A stretch of 64,000 bases of DNA from Pseudomonas sp. SID14000 (GCF_002165135.1 NZ_NFZQ01000008.1:124001-188000); one strand, 5' to 3'. Shown: positions 18,228 through 27,678, counted from the stretch's first letter. The notes: generated from the letters alone by a model not told the origin. Translations and numbers: made by a program.

Positions 18228-18240
18228 GGGGCGTGCTGCG

Positions 18241-18336
18241 CAGGCCTTCGCGGGCATGCCCGCTCCTACAGGTATCGCATCGGCCCTAGGCATTGCGTAT
18301 TCCCTGTGGGAGCGGGCGTGCCCGCGAAGAGGCCGG
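18241..18336 (+). repeat. REP pair (CGCGGGCATGCCCGC variant)
   Basis: Inverted REP-like copies with the inner sequence GGGC(A/G)TGCCCG lie in the peaA/peaE divergent region. Confidence 0.9.
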
Positions 18337-18345
18337 AACAGCCAC

Positions 18346-18373
18346 TGTTTCACCACCGTCTCACAGCGTCTCA
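18346..18373. promoter_or_regulatory. Repeated TGTTTCA / CGTCTCA half-sites upstream of peaE
   Basis: TGTTTCA at 18346 and CGTCTCA at 18357 and 18367 share a 10-11 bp period, about 90-115 bp before the -24 box of the peaE promoter. This is typical enhancer spacing for a sigma-54 activator. Confidence 0.45.
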
Positions 18374-18459
18374 ATGTGCAACAGCGCAACCCTGCAATCC
18401 CGACCTTGCACCAGGACAAAACCCAACCCGTTCAACGGCTTGCGGCCATCTGCCGACCT

Positions 18460-18475
18460 TGGCACGCCCATTGCG
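18460..18475 (+). promoter_or_regulatory. Sigma-54 promoter of peaE
   Basis: TGGCACGCCCATTGCG matches the -24/-12 consensus TGGCACG-N4-TTGC[AT] except at the last base. It lies 40 bp before the peaE ATG. Confidence 0.8.
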
Positions 18476-18514
18476 CCTGTGCCCGTCACATCCAATGACA
18501 AGAGGCATCGCCCC

Positions 18515-20008
18515 ATGCTTTCCGAACTGCCCATCCTGCCCGCCACCCGCGCCTTTCTCGAACGCAAGCTGAAGATGCGCATCGGCGCCGACTGGCAGGA
18601 CGCCGCCAGCGGTCGCACCCTGTCGTTCCGTAATCCGGCCACTGGCGAAGTGCTGGGTGAAGTGCCCGCCGCCGAGGCCGAAGATGTCGACCGCGCGGTA
18701 CGTGCCGCGCGCCAGGCCTTCGATGATTCACCATGGAGCCGCCTGCGCCCGCGCGAGCGGCAGAACCTGTTGTGGCGCCTGGCCGACCTGATGGAACGCG
18801 ACGCCCGCCAGCTGGCCGAACTGGAATGCCTGAACAACGGCAAGAGCGCCACCGTGGCCCAGGTGATGGACGTGCAACTGGCCATCGACTTCCTGCGCTA
18901 CATGGCCGGCTGGGCCACCAAGATCGAAGGTAGCACCGTTGAAGCTTCGATGCCGTTGATGCCCAACGACCAGTTCCACGGCTTCGTCCGCCGCGAGGCA
19001 GTGGGCGTGGTCGGTGCCATCGTCGCCTGGAACTTCCCGTTGCTGCTGGCCTGCTGGAAGCTCGGCCCGGCCCTGGCTACCGGCTGCACCGTGGTGCTCA
19101 AGCCTGCTGACGAAACACCGCTGAGCGTGCTCAAGCTGGCTGAGCTGGTGGACGAAGCCGGCTACCCGGCCGGTGTGTTCAACGTCATCACCGGCACCGG
19201 CCTGAACGCCGGCGCCGCGCTCAGCCGCCACCCTGGCGTGGACAAACTGACCTTCACCGGCTCCACCGAGGTCGGCAAGCTGATCGGCAAGGCAGCCATG
19301 GACAACATGACCCGCGTCACCCTGGAGCTCGGCGGCAAGTCGCCGACCATCGTCATGCCCGACGCCAACCTGCAGGAGGCCGCCGTCGGCGCGGCCACGG
19401 CGATTTTCTTCAACCAGGGCCAGGTGTGCTGCGCAGGCTCCCGGCTGTATGTACACCGCAAGCATTTCGACAACGTGGTGGCCGACATTGCCGGCATCGC
19501 CAATGGCATGAAGCTGGGCAGCGGCCTGGACCCTGCGGTGCAGATGGGCCCGCTGATCTCGGCCAAGCAGCAGGACCGCGTCACCGGCTACATCGAGCTT
19601 GGCCGTGAGCTGGGCGCGACCATCGCCTGCGGTGGCGAGGGCTTCGGGCCGGGCTACTTCGTCAAGCCGACGGTGATCGTCGATGTCGACCAGCGCCACC
19701 GCCTGGTGCAGGAAGAGATCTTCGGGCCGGTACTGGTAGCGATGCCGTTCGATGACATCGACGAAGTGATCGGCATGGCCAACGACAACCCCTACGGCCT
19801 GGGTGCGAGCATCTGGTCCAACGACCTGGCCGCCGTGCACCGGATGATCCCGCGCATCAAGTCGGGCTCTGTGTGGGTCAACTGCCACAGCGCCCTCGAC
19901 CCTGCCTTGCCGTTTGGCGGCTACAAGATGTCCGGCGTCGGCCGCGAGATGGGGGCCGCTGCCATCGAGCACTACACCGAGCTGAAGTCGGTGTTGATCA
20001 AGCTCTGA
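18515..20008 (+). CDS. peaE: Phenylacetaldehyde-type aldehyde dehydrogenase (PeaE)
   Basis: 497 residues of the NAD(P)-dependent aldehyde dehydrogenase superfamily. The Rossmann segment is AIVAWNFPLLLACWK, the general-base Glu is in LELGGKSP near 271, and the catalytic Cys is in NQGQVCCAGS near 304. It would oxidise the aldehyde released by amine oxidation (for example phenylacetaldehyde from phenylethylamine) to the acid. Divergent from peaABCD and preceded by its own sigma-54 promoter. The start at 18515 (MLSELPILP) follows AGAGG. The open frame upstream overlaps the regulatory region and is rejected. Confidence 0.93.
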   Translation: MLSELPILPATRAFLERKLKMRIGADWQDAASGRTLSFRNPATGEVLGEVPAAEAEDVDRAVRAARQAFDDSPWSRLRPRERQNLLWRLADLMERDARQLAELECLNNGKSATVAQVMDVQLAIDFLRYMAGWATKIEGSTVEASMPLMPNDQFHGFVRREAVGVVGAIVAWNFPLLLACWKLGPALATGCTVVLKPADETPLSVLKLAELVDEAGYPAGVFNVITGTGLNAGAALSRHPGVDKLTFTGSTEVGKLIGKAAMDNMTRVTLELGGKSPTIVMPDANLQEAAVGAATAIFFNQGQVCCAGSRLYVHRKHFDNVVADIAGIANGMKLGSGLDPAVQMGPLISAKQQDRVTGYIELGRELGATIACGGEGFGPGYFVKPTVIVDVDQRHRLVQEEIFGPVLVAMPFDDIDEVIGMANDNPYGLGASIWSNDLAAVHRMIPRIKSGSVWVNCHSALDPALPFGGYKMSGVGREMGAAAIEHYTELKSVLIKL

Positions 20009-20021
20009 TCTTCAGCCTGTA

Positions 20022-20119
20022 CCGGCCCTTTCGCGGGTAAACCCGCTCCCACAGGATCACCACAAGCCTGAACACTATGAGATCCCTGTGGGAGCGGGTT
20101 CACCCGCGAAGAGGCCGGT
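20022..20119 (+). repeat. REP pair
   Basis: Inverted REP copies between peaE and the porin-like gene. Confidence 0.95.
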
Positions 20120-20158
20120 ACAGGCCACCCCAAAAACAACAAAAACATGGAGCACACC

Positions 20159-21472
20159 ATGAGGCACACACTCGCCTGCACATTGGCCCTGCTGTTCGCC
20201 GCGCCTGTCACCCAGGCCTACGAGCTGTACAACCACGACGGCACCACCCTCAACGCCGACCTCGAAGCCCTGTTCGGCGCCTTCCACAGCGACGAAAGCT
20301 TCAACCTGGCCGGCAACCGCAAGCCCGGCAGCACCGCCTGGCAGGAGGGCTACATCAAATATGGCCTCAGCGGCAGCCAGGCCCTGGCCGACAGCGGCGC
20401 GCTCTACGGCGCCTTCAACCTGCTCAGCTCCGCCACCTGGGGCGATGGCGACGCCGCCGGCCTGACCCTGGGTGACGAGCACCGCACTGCCGTCGAAGAC
20501 CTGTACCTGGGCTGGCGCTCGGCCAACCTGTTCCCGGCTCTGGGCGAAGACGGCGTGGACATTTCCGGCGGCCGCCAGGTGGTGACCCTGGGCGACGGTT
20601 TCCTGATCCAGGGCGACCCGGTAAACCTGGGCAAGGTCGACCTGGGCGCCAACTTCGACCGCGGCGGCGCCTACTACCTGGCCGCACGCAAGGCCTTCGA
20701 CCGCACGGCCGTGCTGCGCCTGGGCGGCAAGCAAGGCTGGCGCAGCGACCTGATGTGGCTGAAGTCCGACAACCACTACCAGGCCGACACATCGCTGGCG
20801 GTGGCCAACCTGGAACACGTCGCCGATGCCGGCACCGTGGGCCTGAGCTGGATCCGAGGCCTCGACGTGGACCAGCGCTACGCGCAGATCATGGGCCTGG
20901 AACACCGCGACGGCATGGACACCGCCAGCCTGCGCGGGCGCGGCAACCTGGGGGTGAAAGACCTGGAGCTGGCCGCCGAGTACGTGACCCAGGACAAAAC
21001 CGGCGGGCGGGAGAACGCTTGGTACCTGGAGGGCAACTGGACCTTCTCCGAACTGCCCTGGTCACCCACCGCCACCTACCGCTACAGCCGTTTTTCCGAA
21101 GATTTCGACCCACTGTTCTATGGCCTGAGCCGTGGCTATGGCACCTGGTTCCAGGGCGAGGTGGCGGCCAACTATGCCGGGCCGTTCAACAGCAACAGCC
21201 AGGTGCACCACGTGGCGCTCAAGGGCAAGCCACGGGACAACCTGACCGTGGGCGCACTGTATTTCGACTTCGATACGCTGGACACCGACCAAGGCAACCT
21301 GGGCGGGCGGGAGCTGGACCTGTATGTGGAATGGATGGTCAACGACCATCTGCTGATCAGCCCGCTGGTAGGGTTCTACAAGCCGGAACGCAGCGCGGCC
21401 AATGGCGGCACGCAGCTGGGTGGGCGGGATGCCGGGACCTACATGCAGTTGATCGTCGGGACTTTCTTCTGA
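20159..21472 (+). CDS. peaF: Outer-membrane porin-like protein of the amine cluster (PeaF)
   Basis: 437 residues with a Sec signal (MRHTLACTLALLFAAPVTQA). The body is rich in alternating aromatic/polar strands (ENAWYLEGNWTFSELPWSP; DNLTVGALYFDFDTLD) and ends in Phe, as expected of an outer-membrane barrel. I start at 20159 because GGAG lies 6 nt before it. The ATG at 20147 lacks a site. It probably admits the amine substrate or releases product. The function is inferred from location, and no transporter subfamily is certain. Confidence 0.7.
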   Translation: MRHTLACTLALLFAAPVTQAYELYNHDGTTLNADLEALFGAFHSDESFNLAGNRKPGSTAWQEGYIKYGLSGSQALADSGALYGAFNLLSSATWGDGDAAGLTLGDEHRTAVEDLYLGWRSANLFPALGEDGVDISGGRQVVTLGDGFLIQGDPVNLGKVDLGANFDRGGAYYLAARKAFDRTAVLRLGGKQGWRSDLMWLKSDNHYQADTSLAVANLEHVADAGTVGLSWIRGLDVDQRYAQIMGLEHRDGMDTASLRGRGNLGVKDLELAAEYVTQDKTGGRENAWYLEGNWTFSELPWSPTATYRYSRFSEDFDPLFYGLSRGYGTWFQGEVAANYAGPFNSNSQVHHVALKGKPRDNLTVGALYFDFDTLDTDQGNLGGRELDLYVEWMVNDHLLISPLVGFYKPERSAANGGTQLGGRDAGTYMQLIVGTFF

Positions 21473-21502
21473 TTCGAGATCCCGGGGCTGCTGCGCAGCC
21501 CA

Positions 21503-21591
21503 TCGCGACACAAGGCCGCTCCTACAGGTACCGCGCTGCCTCAAAGTTTGGGCCGGACCTGTAGGAGCGGCCTTGTGTCGCGAAAGGGCCG
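21503..21591 (+). repeat. Inverted repeat, second REP class (CGCGACACAAGGCCGCTCC)
   Basis: A different palindromic family from the main REP. Inverted copies lie between the convergent porin-like and flavoprotein genes. Confidence 0.9.
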
Positions 21592-21610
21592 CAAAGCGGC
21601 CCCGGCAATC

Positions 21611-22903
21611 TCAAGCCAAACCCTGCTCCAACAACCACCGCCGCACCATCATCTGCTGCTCCCCTGGCAGGCCTGACAACACTGCCTCGATAGGTCGGCC
21701 GCTAAGCAGCCCCCGCACCACCGGCGCCAGCTCCACGCCCTGCAAATGCCACACCCCCAACGGCTGATCCGCCGTCACCACCACTTCCGCCTCATCCACC
21801 AGCCCGTCACGCAACACCGGCCGCCGCTCGACCCTCACCGCACTCCAGTCCGTCGCCACGTGCAATGCCTGCATGTCCGGCCACCCCTGCCGCCGTGCCC
21901 AGAACGGCTGCCCCACGCGCCCCTGCTCTTGGCCATAGAAATCCCGCCCGATCCGGGCAAAGCGCAAGAACAGCTGCTCGACCCGCTGCTGGTGAAACTG
22001 CCGTGCCAACCCTGCTCGCTCGGGCCTGCGCAGCAAGGTATTGATCACCACCGGCGCCTGCAACGCCGAAGACAGCGACTGGAAGATCCCGTTGCCCGAC
22101 AACGGGTCGACGGCCATCGCTGCATCGCCCACGCGTATCCAGTCCCGCCCTACGCACTCGCCGGCCAGAATCGCGGTACTGCTGCGCGCATGCACCTGTG
22201 CCGGCGCCAACGCCCTGGTATCGAACAGCTCGGCCACCAGTGTGCTTCCGGCTCGGCGCGCCGCGCAGTATTCCGCTAGCTCGGCCTTGCCCGGCAGCCC
22301 GGTGGCGTCCAGGGTGACTTGCCAGTAGCAACGGCCATCTTCCAGGCGCGCCATCCACGCCCAGCCATCCGCCAGGCTCTCCACCGCCGATGCAGGCACC
22401 CCGGGGGCGGCCTGCCAGACATTGAGCAAGCTGACCGTCTCCGGCCCGCGCAGGCGGTCTGCGGCCAGCGGGGCCTGGCGGCCCCGGGCTTCAACCAGGA
22501 AATCGGCCTCAAGTAGCTGCCCATCGTCCAGACGAATACGATGACCGCCCTCATGAACGACCTCACGCACCCGCCCCTCGATCAGGTTCACGCCCGCCCG
22601 CTGAAGGTCGTCGCGCAGTGCCCGGTCAAACCTGTGCCGATCCAGCAGAAACTCCTGATTCAGGTGCAACTGCTGGCCGTTCCAGTGAACTTGCCGAGTC
22701 GCCGGCATCGCCGCCTGGCTCAACGCCCCGCCAAGGCCGGCATGGTGCAAACCGTCCAACACCCGCTGCGAAACCCCTTCGACCGCCGCGAACCGGCGCC
22801 ATTCGGACACCACCGTGACCGCATAGCCCAGCCGCCGCAGGCCGATGGCCGTGGCCGCACCCGCAGGGCCTGCCCCCAGCACCACAATGCACGGTTCAGC
22901 CAT
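21611..22903 (-). CDS. qhpG: FAD-dependent peptidyl-tryptophan hydroxylase (QhpG/PeaG)
   Basis: 430 residues. The N-terminal FAD motif reads VVLGAGPAGAATAIGLRRLG. A later FAD-binding Asp region reads GDAAMAVDPLSGNG near 270, as in flavin monooxygenases and halogenases. In the QHNDH family QhpG hydroxylates the gamma-subunit Trp to start CTQ formation. Start 22903 overlaps the preceding protease gene by 8 nt. Genes qhpR, F, E and G run in this order on the minus strand, convergent with peaEF. Confidence 0.9.
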   Translation of the reverse strand: MAEPCIVVLGAGPAGAATAIGLRRLGYAVTVVSEWRRFAAVEGVSQRVLDGLHHAGLGGALSQAAMPATRQVHWNGQQLHLNQEFLLDRHRFDRALRDDLQRAGVNLIEGRVREVVHEGGHRIRLDDGQLLEADFLVEARGRQAPLAADRLRGPETVSLLNVWQAAPGVPASAVESLADGWAWMARLEDGRCYWQVTLDATGLPGKAELAEYCAARRAGSTLVAELFDTRALAPAQVHARSSTAILAGECVGRDWIRVGDAAMAVDPLSGNGIFQSLSSALQAPVVINTLLRRPERAGLARQFHQQRVEQLFLRFARIGRDFYGQEQGRVGQPFWARRQGWPDMQALHVATDWSAVRVERRPVLRDGLVDEAEVVVTADQPLGVWHLQGVELAPVVRGLLSGRPIEAVLSGLPGEQQMMVRRWLLEQGLA

Positions 22904-23573
22904 GGCCGGCGCCTCGCCGTTCGGGGCCGGCAAACGCCGCGTGCTGGCGCAACCAGTCATGAACCTGCTGGCGGTCCATGCCCGGCTCATCACGCAGCAA
23001 TGCGGCAATCCTGCCGCTCAGGGCCGCACACCCCAGGCTCGCACCCGCCCTGTCGCCCGCCCCCACATAACCGCCAAAGTCTGCCTGTCGGGTACCCAGC
23101 CAAGACCACTGGCCCGGCGCACACCGGGCATCGCCGGTGACCCGGATCACCCCGGGATAGCTGGCCGGATACACTGGCCCGCCCCGGGCCGGGCTGGAAG
23201 CGCACAACAGCACACCCGCGGCCAAAGCCTCGGAGCAGGCCTGATGCAGCACAGGCCGGTCCTGCTGCAGGCCAAGGCTTAGGTTGACCAACACAGCCCC
23301 CGCCTCCACCAGCCACAGCAGCGCGGCCGCCACCTGCAAGGCACTGGTGCTGGCCTGAGCGCTGAAAACCTGGGCCAGCAGCACGGGCACCGGTCCGGCC
23401 TCCCGCTGCAAGCCGGCGAGCACTGCGCTACCGTGCCCAAGCTGGTCGGGCAAGATTTCTCCTTCGCGCAACTGGCCGTCCTCCAGCCAGAAGCGGCGCG
23501 CGCCCAGCAAGGCGCTGGACTGCTCCGGCGAGCAGCCACTGTCGATCATGCCAACACACAAGTCAGTGTCCAT
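22896..23573 (-). CDS. qhpE: Subtilisin-like leader peptidase (QhpE/PeaH)
   Basis: 225 residues, short for a subtilase. The catalytic triad is visible: Asp11 in GMIDSG, His about 47 in LGHGSAV, and Ser about 179 in GASLGCAA. There is no signal peptide, so it is cytoplasmic. In the family it removes the 28-residue leader of the crosslinked gamma subunit. It overlaps the exporter gene by 11 nt and qhpG by 8 nt, which indicates translational coupling. Confidence 0.9.
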   Translation of the reverse strand: MDTDLCVGMIDSGCSPEQSSALLGARRFWLEDGQLREGEILPDQLGHGSAVLAGLQREAGPVPVLLAQVFSAQASTSALQVAAALLWLVEAGAVLVNLSLGLQQDRPVLHQACSEALAAGVLLCASSPARGGPVYPASYPGVIRVTGDARCAPGQWSWLGTRQADFGGYVGAGDRAGASLGCAALSGRIAALLRDEPGMDRQQVHDWLRQHAAFAGPERRGAGHG

Positions 23574-25296
23574 GCTTGATCACCTCCTCGGGCAGTACCT
23601 GCAACTGGCCAGCGTGCAGTTGCAGGTGCAGGTCGGCATCGGCCAGGGTCGAAGCACGGTGGCTGATGAGGATGCGCGTGCGGCCGGCAAACAGCTGGTC
23701 GATGGCCGCGATCACTTCGCGCTCGGTGGCTTCGTCCACCGCCGAGGTGGCCTCGTCCAGCACCAGGATCGCCGGCGCCTGCAGCACCGCGCGGGCGATG
23801 GCAATGCGTTGTTTCTGCCCGCCGGACAGCTGTTGGCCACGCTCACCCAGCAGGCCGTCAAGGCCCAGCGGCAGGCTGTCGACCAGGCTGTCCAGCCGCG
23901 CCAGGCGCACCACCCGCTCCAGTTCCTCACGGCTGGCCTCGGGCACGCCGTAGGCCAGGTTCTGTGCCAGGGTGCCGCGGAACAGCACGATATCCTGGCT
24001 GACCACCGCAATGCGCCGGCGCAGCGCGGCCAGGTCCAGCTCGCGCAGGTCGGTGCCATCCAGCAGGATGCGCCCGGCGTCCGGATCGTAGAAGCGCTGC
24101 AACAGGTCGATCAGGGTCGACTTGCCCACCCCCGAGGCACCGCTGATGGCCACCTTCAAGCCACCCGGCACACACACCTGCACATCGTTCAGCACTGTGC
24201 CCTGGCGCCCTTCATGGGCAAAGCTCACGCCCTCGAGACGCAATTCGCCCGGGCCATCGGGTATCGGCTGCGGGCGGGTTGCCGGGCGCACGGCCACGGC
24301 CTCCTGCTTTAGCTCCATCACCCGCCCCAGGCTCACCGCCATGCGCTGCACCGCCACGTACAGGCCCAACAGGCTCTGCACCGGCCCTACCGCCATGCCC
24401 ATGTAGGTGGAAAAGGCGATCAGCGCACCCAGCTGCCAGGTGCCCTGGATCACCCACCAGCCACCGATCAGAAATGCGCAGGCGCGGCACCAGGAGGTCA
24501 GCGTGCCGGGGATGGCCTGGGTGAAGAATTCGGTCACCTGCACCTTGAGCAACTGGCGCATGTAACCCTGGCCCAGCTGGTCCAGGCGCCCCGCCTCGCG
24601 ACCTTGCTGGCCGGTCGCCTGGATGAACTTCATCGCCGGCAGGGTTTCGACCAGGAACGACGACACATCTGCCGAGCGTTCGCGCAGGTTACGGACTTCG
24701 CGCTCTACCTTGCGCCGCATCCAGCGCAGCCACAGCACTTCGATCGGCACCAGCAACGCCAGCAGCAGTGACAGTTGCCACGACAGCATCAGCATCAACA
24801 CCACCGCGCCCACCAGCCCGATCACCGCCGACACCGCCGAGAACAGCGAATCCACGGCAAAACGCTGGATTTCCGCCACATCCCCATCCAGTCGCGAAAG
24901 GATGTCGCCGATGCGCCGCCGCCCGTAGAACGTCGGCGACAACTGCTGCAGGTGGCGGTAAAGGTCGTCGCGCAGGGCAAACAGGATGCGACCTGAAAGG
25001 CGCGTATGCAGGTAGCGGTTGACCCCGGCCAGCACGGTACCCAGCAGCCCGGCACCGATCATGATCGCCGCCATGTGCCAGAGGGTCTGGTAGTCCTTGG
25101 CCAGCAGCCCTTCGTCGATCAGCGTCTTGACCAGCCAGGGTTGCGCCAGCGCCAGCAACGAGGCGCCCAGCGACAAACCGAGCAACAGGCCGATGGCGCG
25201 CCGATGGGGGCGTACGAAGCCATACAGCCAGGCCAACGCCTGGCGCATGAGTACAGGGTCGCTGGATTCCACCAGCCGGGCGAACAGGCCGCCCAC
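23563..25296 (-). CDS. qhpF: ABC exporter of the gamma subunit (QhpF/PeaI)
   Basis: 577 residues with one exporter-type membrane domain (six helices, about 30-310) fused to an ATPase domain. Walker A is GASGVGKST near 385, the signature is LSGGQKQR near 489, and Walker B is ILVLDEATSAVD near 508. It is expected to work as a homodimer moving the modified gamma chain to the periplasm. The GTG start at 25296 lies one base after the regulator stop. There is no N-terminal peptidase domain, consistent with a separate protease (qhpE). Confidence 0.92.
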   Translation of the reverse strand: MGGLFARLVESSDPVLMRQALAWLYGFVRPHRRAIGLLLGLSLGASLLALAQPWLVKTLIDEGLLAKDYQTLWHMAAIMIGAGLLGTVLAGVNRYLHTRLSGRILFALRDDLYRHLQQLSPTFYGRRRIGDILSRLDGDVAEIQRFAVDSLFSAVSAVIGLVGAVVLMLMLSWQLSLLLALLVPIEVLWLRWMRRKVEREVRNLRERSADVSSFLVETLPAMKFIQATGQQGREAGRLDQLGQGYMRQLLKVQVTEFFTQAIPGTLTSWCRACAFLIGGWWVIQGTWQLGALIAFSTYMGMAVGPVQSLLGLYVAVQRMAVSLGRVMELKQEAVAVRPATRPQPIPDGPGELRLEGVSFAHEGRQGTVLNDVQVCVPGGLKVAISGASGVGKSTLIDLLQRFYDPDAGRILLDGTDLRELDLAALRRRIAVVSQDIVLFRGTLAQNLAYGVPEASREELERVVRLARLDSLVDSLPLGLDGLLGERGQQLSGGQKQRIAIARAVLQAPAILVLDEATSAVDEATEREVIAAIDQLFAGRTRILISHRASTLADADLHLQLHAGQLQVLPEEVIKHGH

Positions 25297-25297
25297 G

Positions 25298-27208
25298 TCA
25301 GCCGCGCAACTGCTTGAGCTTGCGGTATAGCGTCGCCCGGCTGATACCCAGCGCCTCGGCCGCCGCGGACACGTTGCCCTGATGGCGCGTCAAGGCGCCA
25401 CGGATCAGCTCCAGCTCGTTGTCCTTGAGGCTGCCGGAAGGCGCCGTGCCGCTGGCCAGTTCGTCCAGCAGGCAGTCGGTGAGGTGGTCGAGGGTCAGCA
25501 CCTGCTCGCCGTCCTCGCGCATCGCCAGCGCCGTGCGCACTACCATTTCCAGCTGGCGGATGTTGCCCGGCCAGTCGAAGCCTTCGAGTAGCGCGGTCAA
25601 GGCCGGGTCCAGCGTCACGCCCCGGGCATCGGACTTGTCCAGCAGCCCCTGGATGATCGCCGCCAGGTCATCGCGCTCGCGCAGTGCCGGCAGGCGCAGC
25701 GACACACCGTTGACCCGGTAGTAAAGGTCTTCGCGGAAGTGCTGCTCCTGCACCAGGCGCTTGAGGTCGCGGTGCGTGGCACAGATCAATGCCACGTCGA
25801 TGTCCTGCTCGTCGCCCGCCCCCAGCGGTGCCACTCGCCGTTCCTGCAGTACCCGCAACAAGCGCGCCTGCAGCGCTAGCGGCATGTCGCCGATTTCGTC
25901 GAGGAACAGCGTGCCACCATGGGCCTGCATCAGCCGGCCGACCATGCCGCCCCGACGCGAACCGGTGAAAGCACCTTCACGGTAGCCGAACAGTTCGGAC
26001 TCGATCAGGCCTTCGGGGATGGCTGCGCAGTTGACTGCCACGAACGGTTTGTCGGCGCGCGGGCTGGCCTGGTGCAGGGCCCGGGCGACGACCTCCTTGC
26101 CGGTACCGGTCTCGCCCAGCAGCAGCACTGGCAGGCCATTGCCCAGCCCCTGGCGGGCCATACGCAGGTTGCGTGCCAGGCGCGGGTCACCGCCGGCCAG
26201 GGCGTCGAGGGCCGGCGACTGCTTGCCCGGCGCCGGTTTGCTCACCGGCGTGCTGCCGTTGACCCGGCCATGGCGCGGCAGCTGCAGGGCGCGGAAGTAG
26301 AACTCGCCCTTGGCCGTTTGCACGCTGCTCACCCCGCCCTGCCACAGGCGCGCGATGAAGGCCGGCGAACGTTCACCCAGCAAGTCGCTGCTGCGCCGCC
26401 CCAACAGCGCATGGCGCGGCACCTGCAACAGCTGGCAGGCACTGTCGTTGGCAGCCAGCACTTCACCGTCCAGGCTCAGCGCCAGCAGGCCATGCCAGGC
26501 GCTGTTGAGGTATTGCGGGCGGCTGTGGAAAGCCAGCACCAATTGCTCCGGGTGGTACAAGCCGAACATGCGGCTTTCGATGTTGCCGGCCGCCAGCATC
26601 AGCGTCGACAGGCTGTCCTGTGGTTGCGCCATCACCCCTTCGCGGGTGATGTCGAGCACACCGATTACCTCGCCGCGCGGGTCACGCAGGGGTACCGAGG
26701 TGCAGGAGAACGGGCTGAGGCGGTCGAGATAGTGTTCGCCGCAGTTGATCAGCGTCGGCCGGCCTTCCACCACTGCCGTGCCGATGGCGTTGGTACCGCG
26801 CAATGACTCGCTCCAGCAACTGCCTGGGTGCAGGTCGCGCAGGCCCTCGCGTTGCAGCACGTGCTTCTGCCCTTCGATGGCCAGCACGTTGGCCTGGGCG
26901 TCGCCGAGGATGACGATGCCGGCCTTGCCCTGGCGCGCGACCAGGTAGTCCAGTTCGGGGGTAACGGCGTCGACCAGCAGGCGGTTGCGCTCCAGCAGCA
27001 TGCGCAGGTCGTGACCTTGCTCCAGTCCCAGGCCGACCTGCTCGCCCTGCAGGCAATCCAGGCCATGGCCCAGGCTGCGGCGCCAGGAAGCGTCGATCTC
27101 GTCGCGCAGCATGCCCAGTGGCAGCTCGCCTTCGCTGGCCAGTTTCAGACGGGCCTGGCGGGATTCGTGCAGCGGGTCGTGGGCGTTTGTTATTAGTTGT
27201 CGCGCCAT
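25298..27208 (-). CDS. qhpR: AcoR-like sigma-54-dependent activator of the amine cluster (QhpR/PeaR)
   Basis: 636 residues. An N-terminal GAF-like sensor (about 80-220) and a PAS-like segment (about 235-300) precede the AAA+ domain. Walker A is GETGTGKE near 364, Walker B is GGTLFLDEIGD, and a Fis-type helix-turn-helix closes the protein (GNVSAAAEALGISRATLYRK). The sigma-54 contact loop reads GAFTGS instead of the usual GAFTGA (near 411). The start at 27208 follows CGGAG. Longer frames upstream run through the inverted repeat. It is the likely activator of the -24/-12 promoters at the pea divergent region. Confidence 0.88.
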   Translation of the reverse strand: MARQLITNAHDPLHESRQARLKLASEGELPLGMLRDEIDASWRRSLGHGLDCLQGEQVGLGLEQGHDLRMLLERNRLLVDAVTPELDYLVARQGKAGIVILGDAQANVLAIEGQKHVLQREGLRDLHPGSCWSESLRGTNAIGTAVVEGRPTLINCGEHYLDRLSPFSCTSVPLRDPRGEVIGVLDITREGVMAQPQDSLSTLMLAAGNIESRMFGLYHPEQLVLAFHSRPQYLNSAWHGLLALSLDGEVLAANDSACQLLQVPRHALLGRRSSDLLGERSPAFIARLWQGGVSSVQTAKGEFYFRALQLPRHGRVNGSTPVSKPAPGKQSPALDALAGGDPRLARNLRMARQGLGNGLPVLLLGETGTGKEVVARALHQASPRADKPFVAVNCAAIPEGLIESELFGYREGAFTGSRRGGMVGRLMQAHGGTLFLDEIGDMPLALQARLLRVLQERRVAPLGAGDEQDIDVALICATHRDLKRLVQEQHFREDLYYRVNGVSLRLPALRERDDLAAIIQGLLDKSDARGVTLDPALTALLEGFDWPGNIRQLEMVVRTALAMREDGEQVLTLDHLTDCLLDELASGTAPSGSLKDNELELIRGALTRHQGNVSAAAEALGISRATLYRKLKQLRG

Positions 27209-27359
27209 TTTCTGCTCCGGCTGCGCCCCGCCAAGGTGGCGGGGAACGGGCTTGGGAATTTTCCGCAGTGTGCGGGAGAAATGGCTGGGCGTCATCTGGT
27301 TGATGGTTTCGGGGAGGCACCGGGGTGTACGGCTTGGATTTTGCGCGGGGGCTGAAACC

Positions 27360-27603
27360 GAGCGCCGCCCGCGCGGCGCTTCGCGGGACAAGCCCGCTCC
27401 CACATTTGTTGCAACGTGCCGAACCTGTCAGGCCATGGTTGCCAGCTTGGTGAGGCTGGCTGGATTTCTGAGTTGGCACCAATGCCGCCCCACCTGTCTC
27501 AAGCCTTGCACCAAGGCTGACAACGCCTCTCCCACAGGCATGGCCACGTTGCAACAAATGTGGGAGCGGGCTTGTCCCGCGAAGCGCCGCGCGGGCGGCG
27601 CTC
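27360..27603. repeat. 244-bp element with 59-bp perfect inverted ends
   Basis: Bases 27360-27418 and 27545-27603 are exact inverse complements, enclosing 126 bp with no convincing ORF. Each arm includes a REP-like CGCGGGACAAGCCCGC palindrome extended by GC-rich sequence. It is much longer than the other REP pairs here. It could be a MITE-like or REPIN unit. Confidence 0.85.
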
Positions 27604-27678
27604 GATCCCACAGGCGCCAAAACTCTATCGCCAGGCACCTCGAAACTAATCACAGGACCCAGGCCAGCGCGCCTCCAG

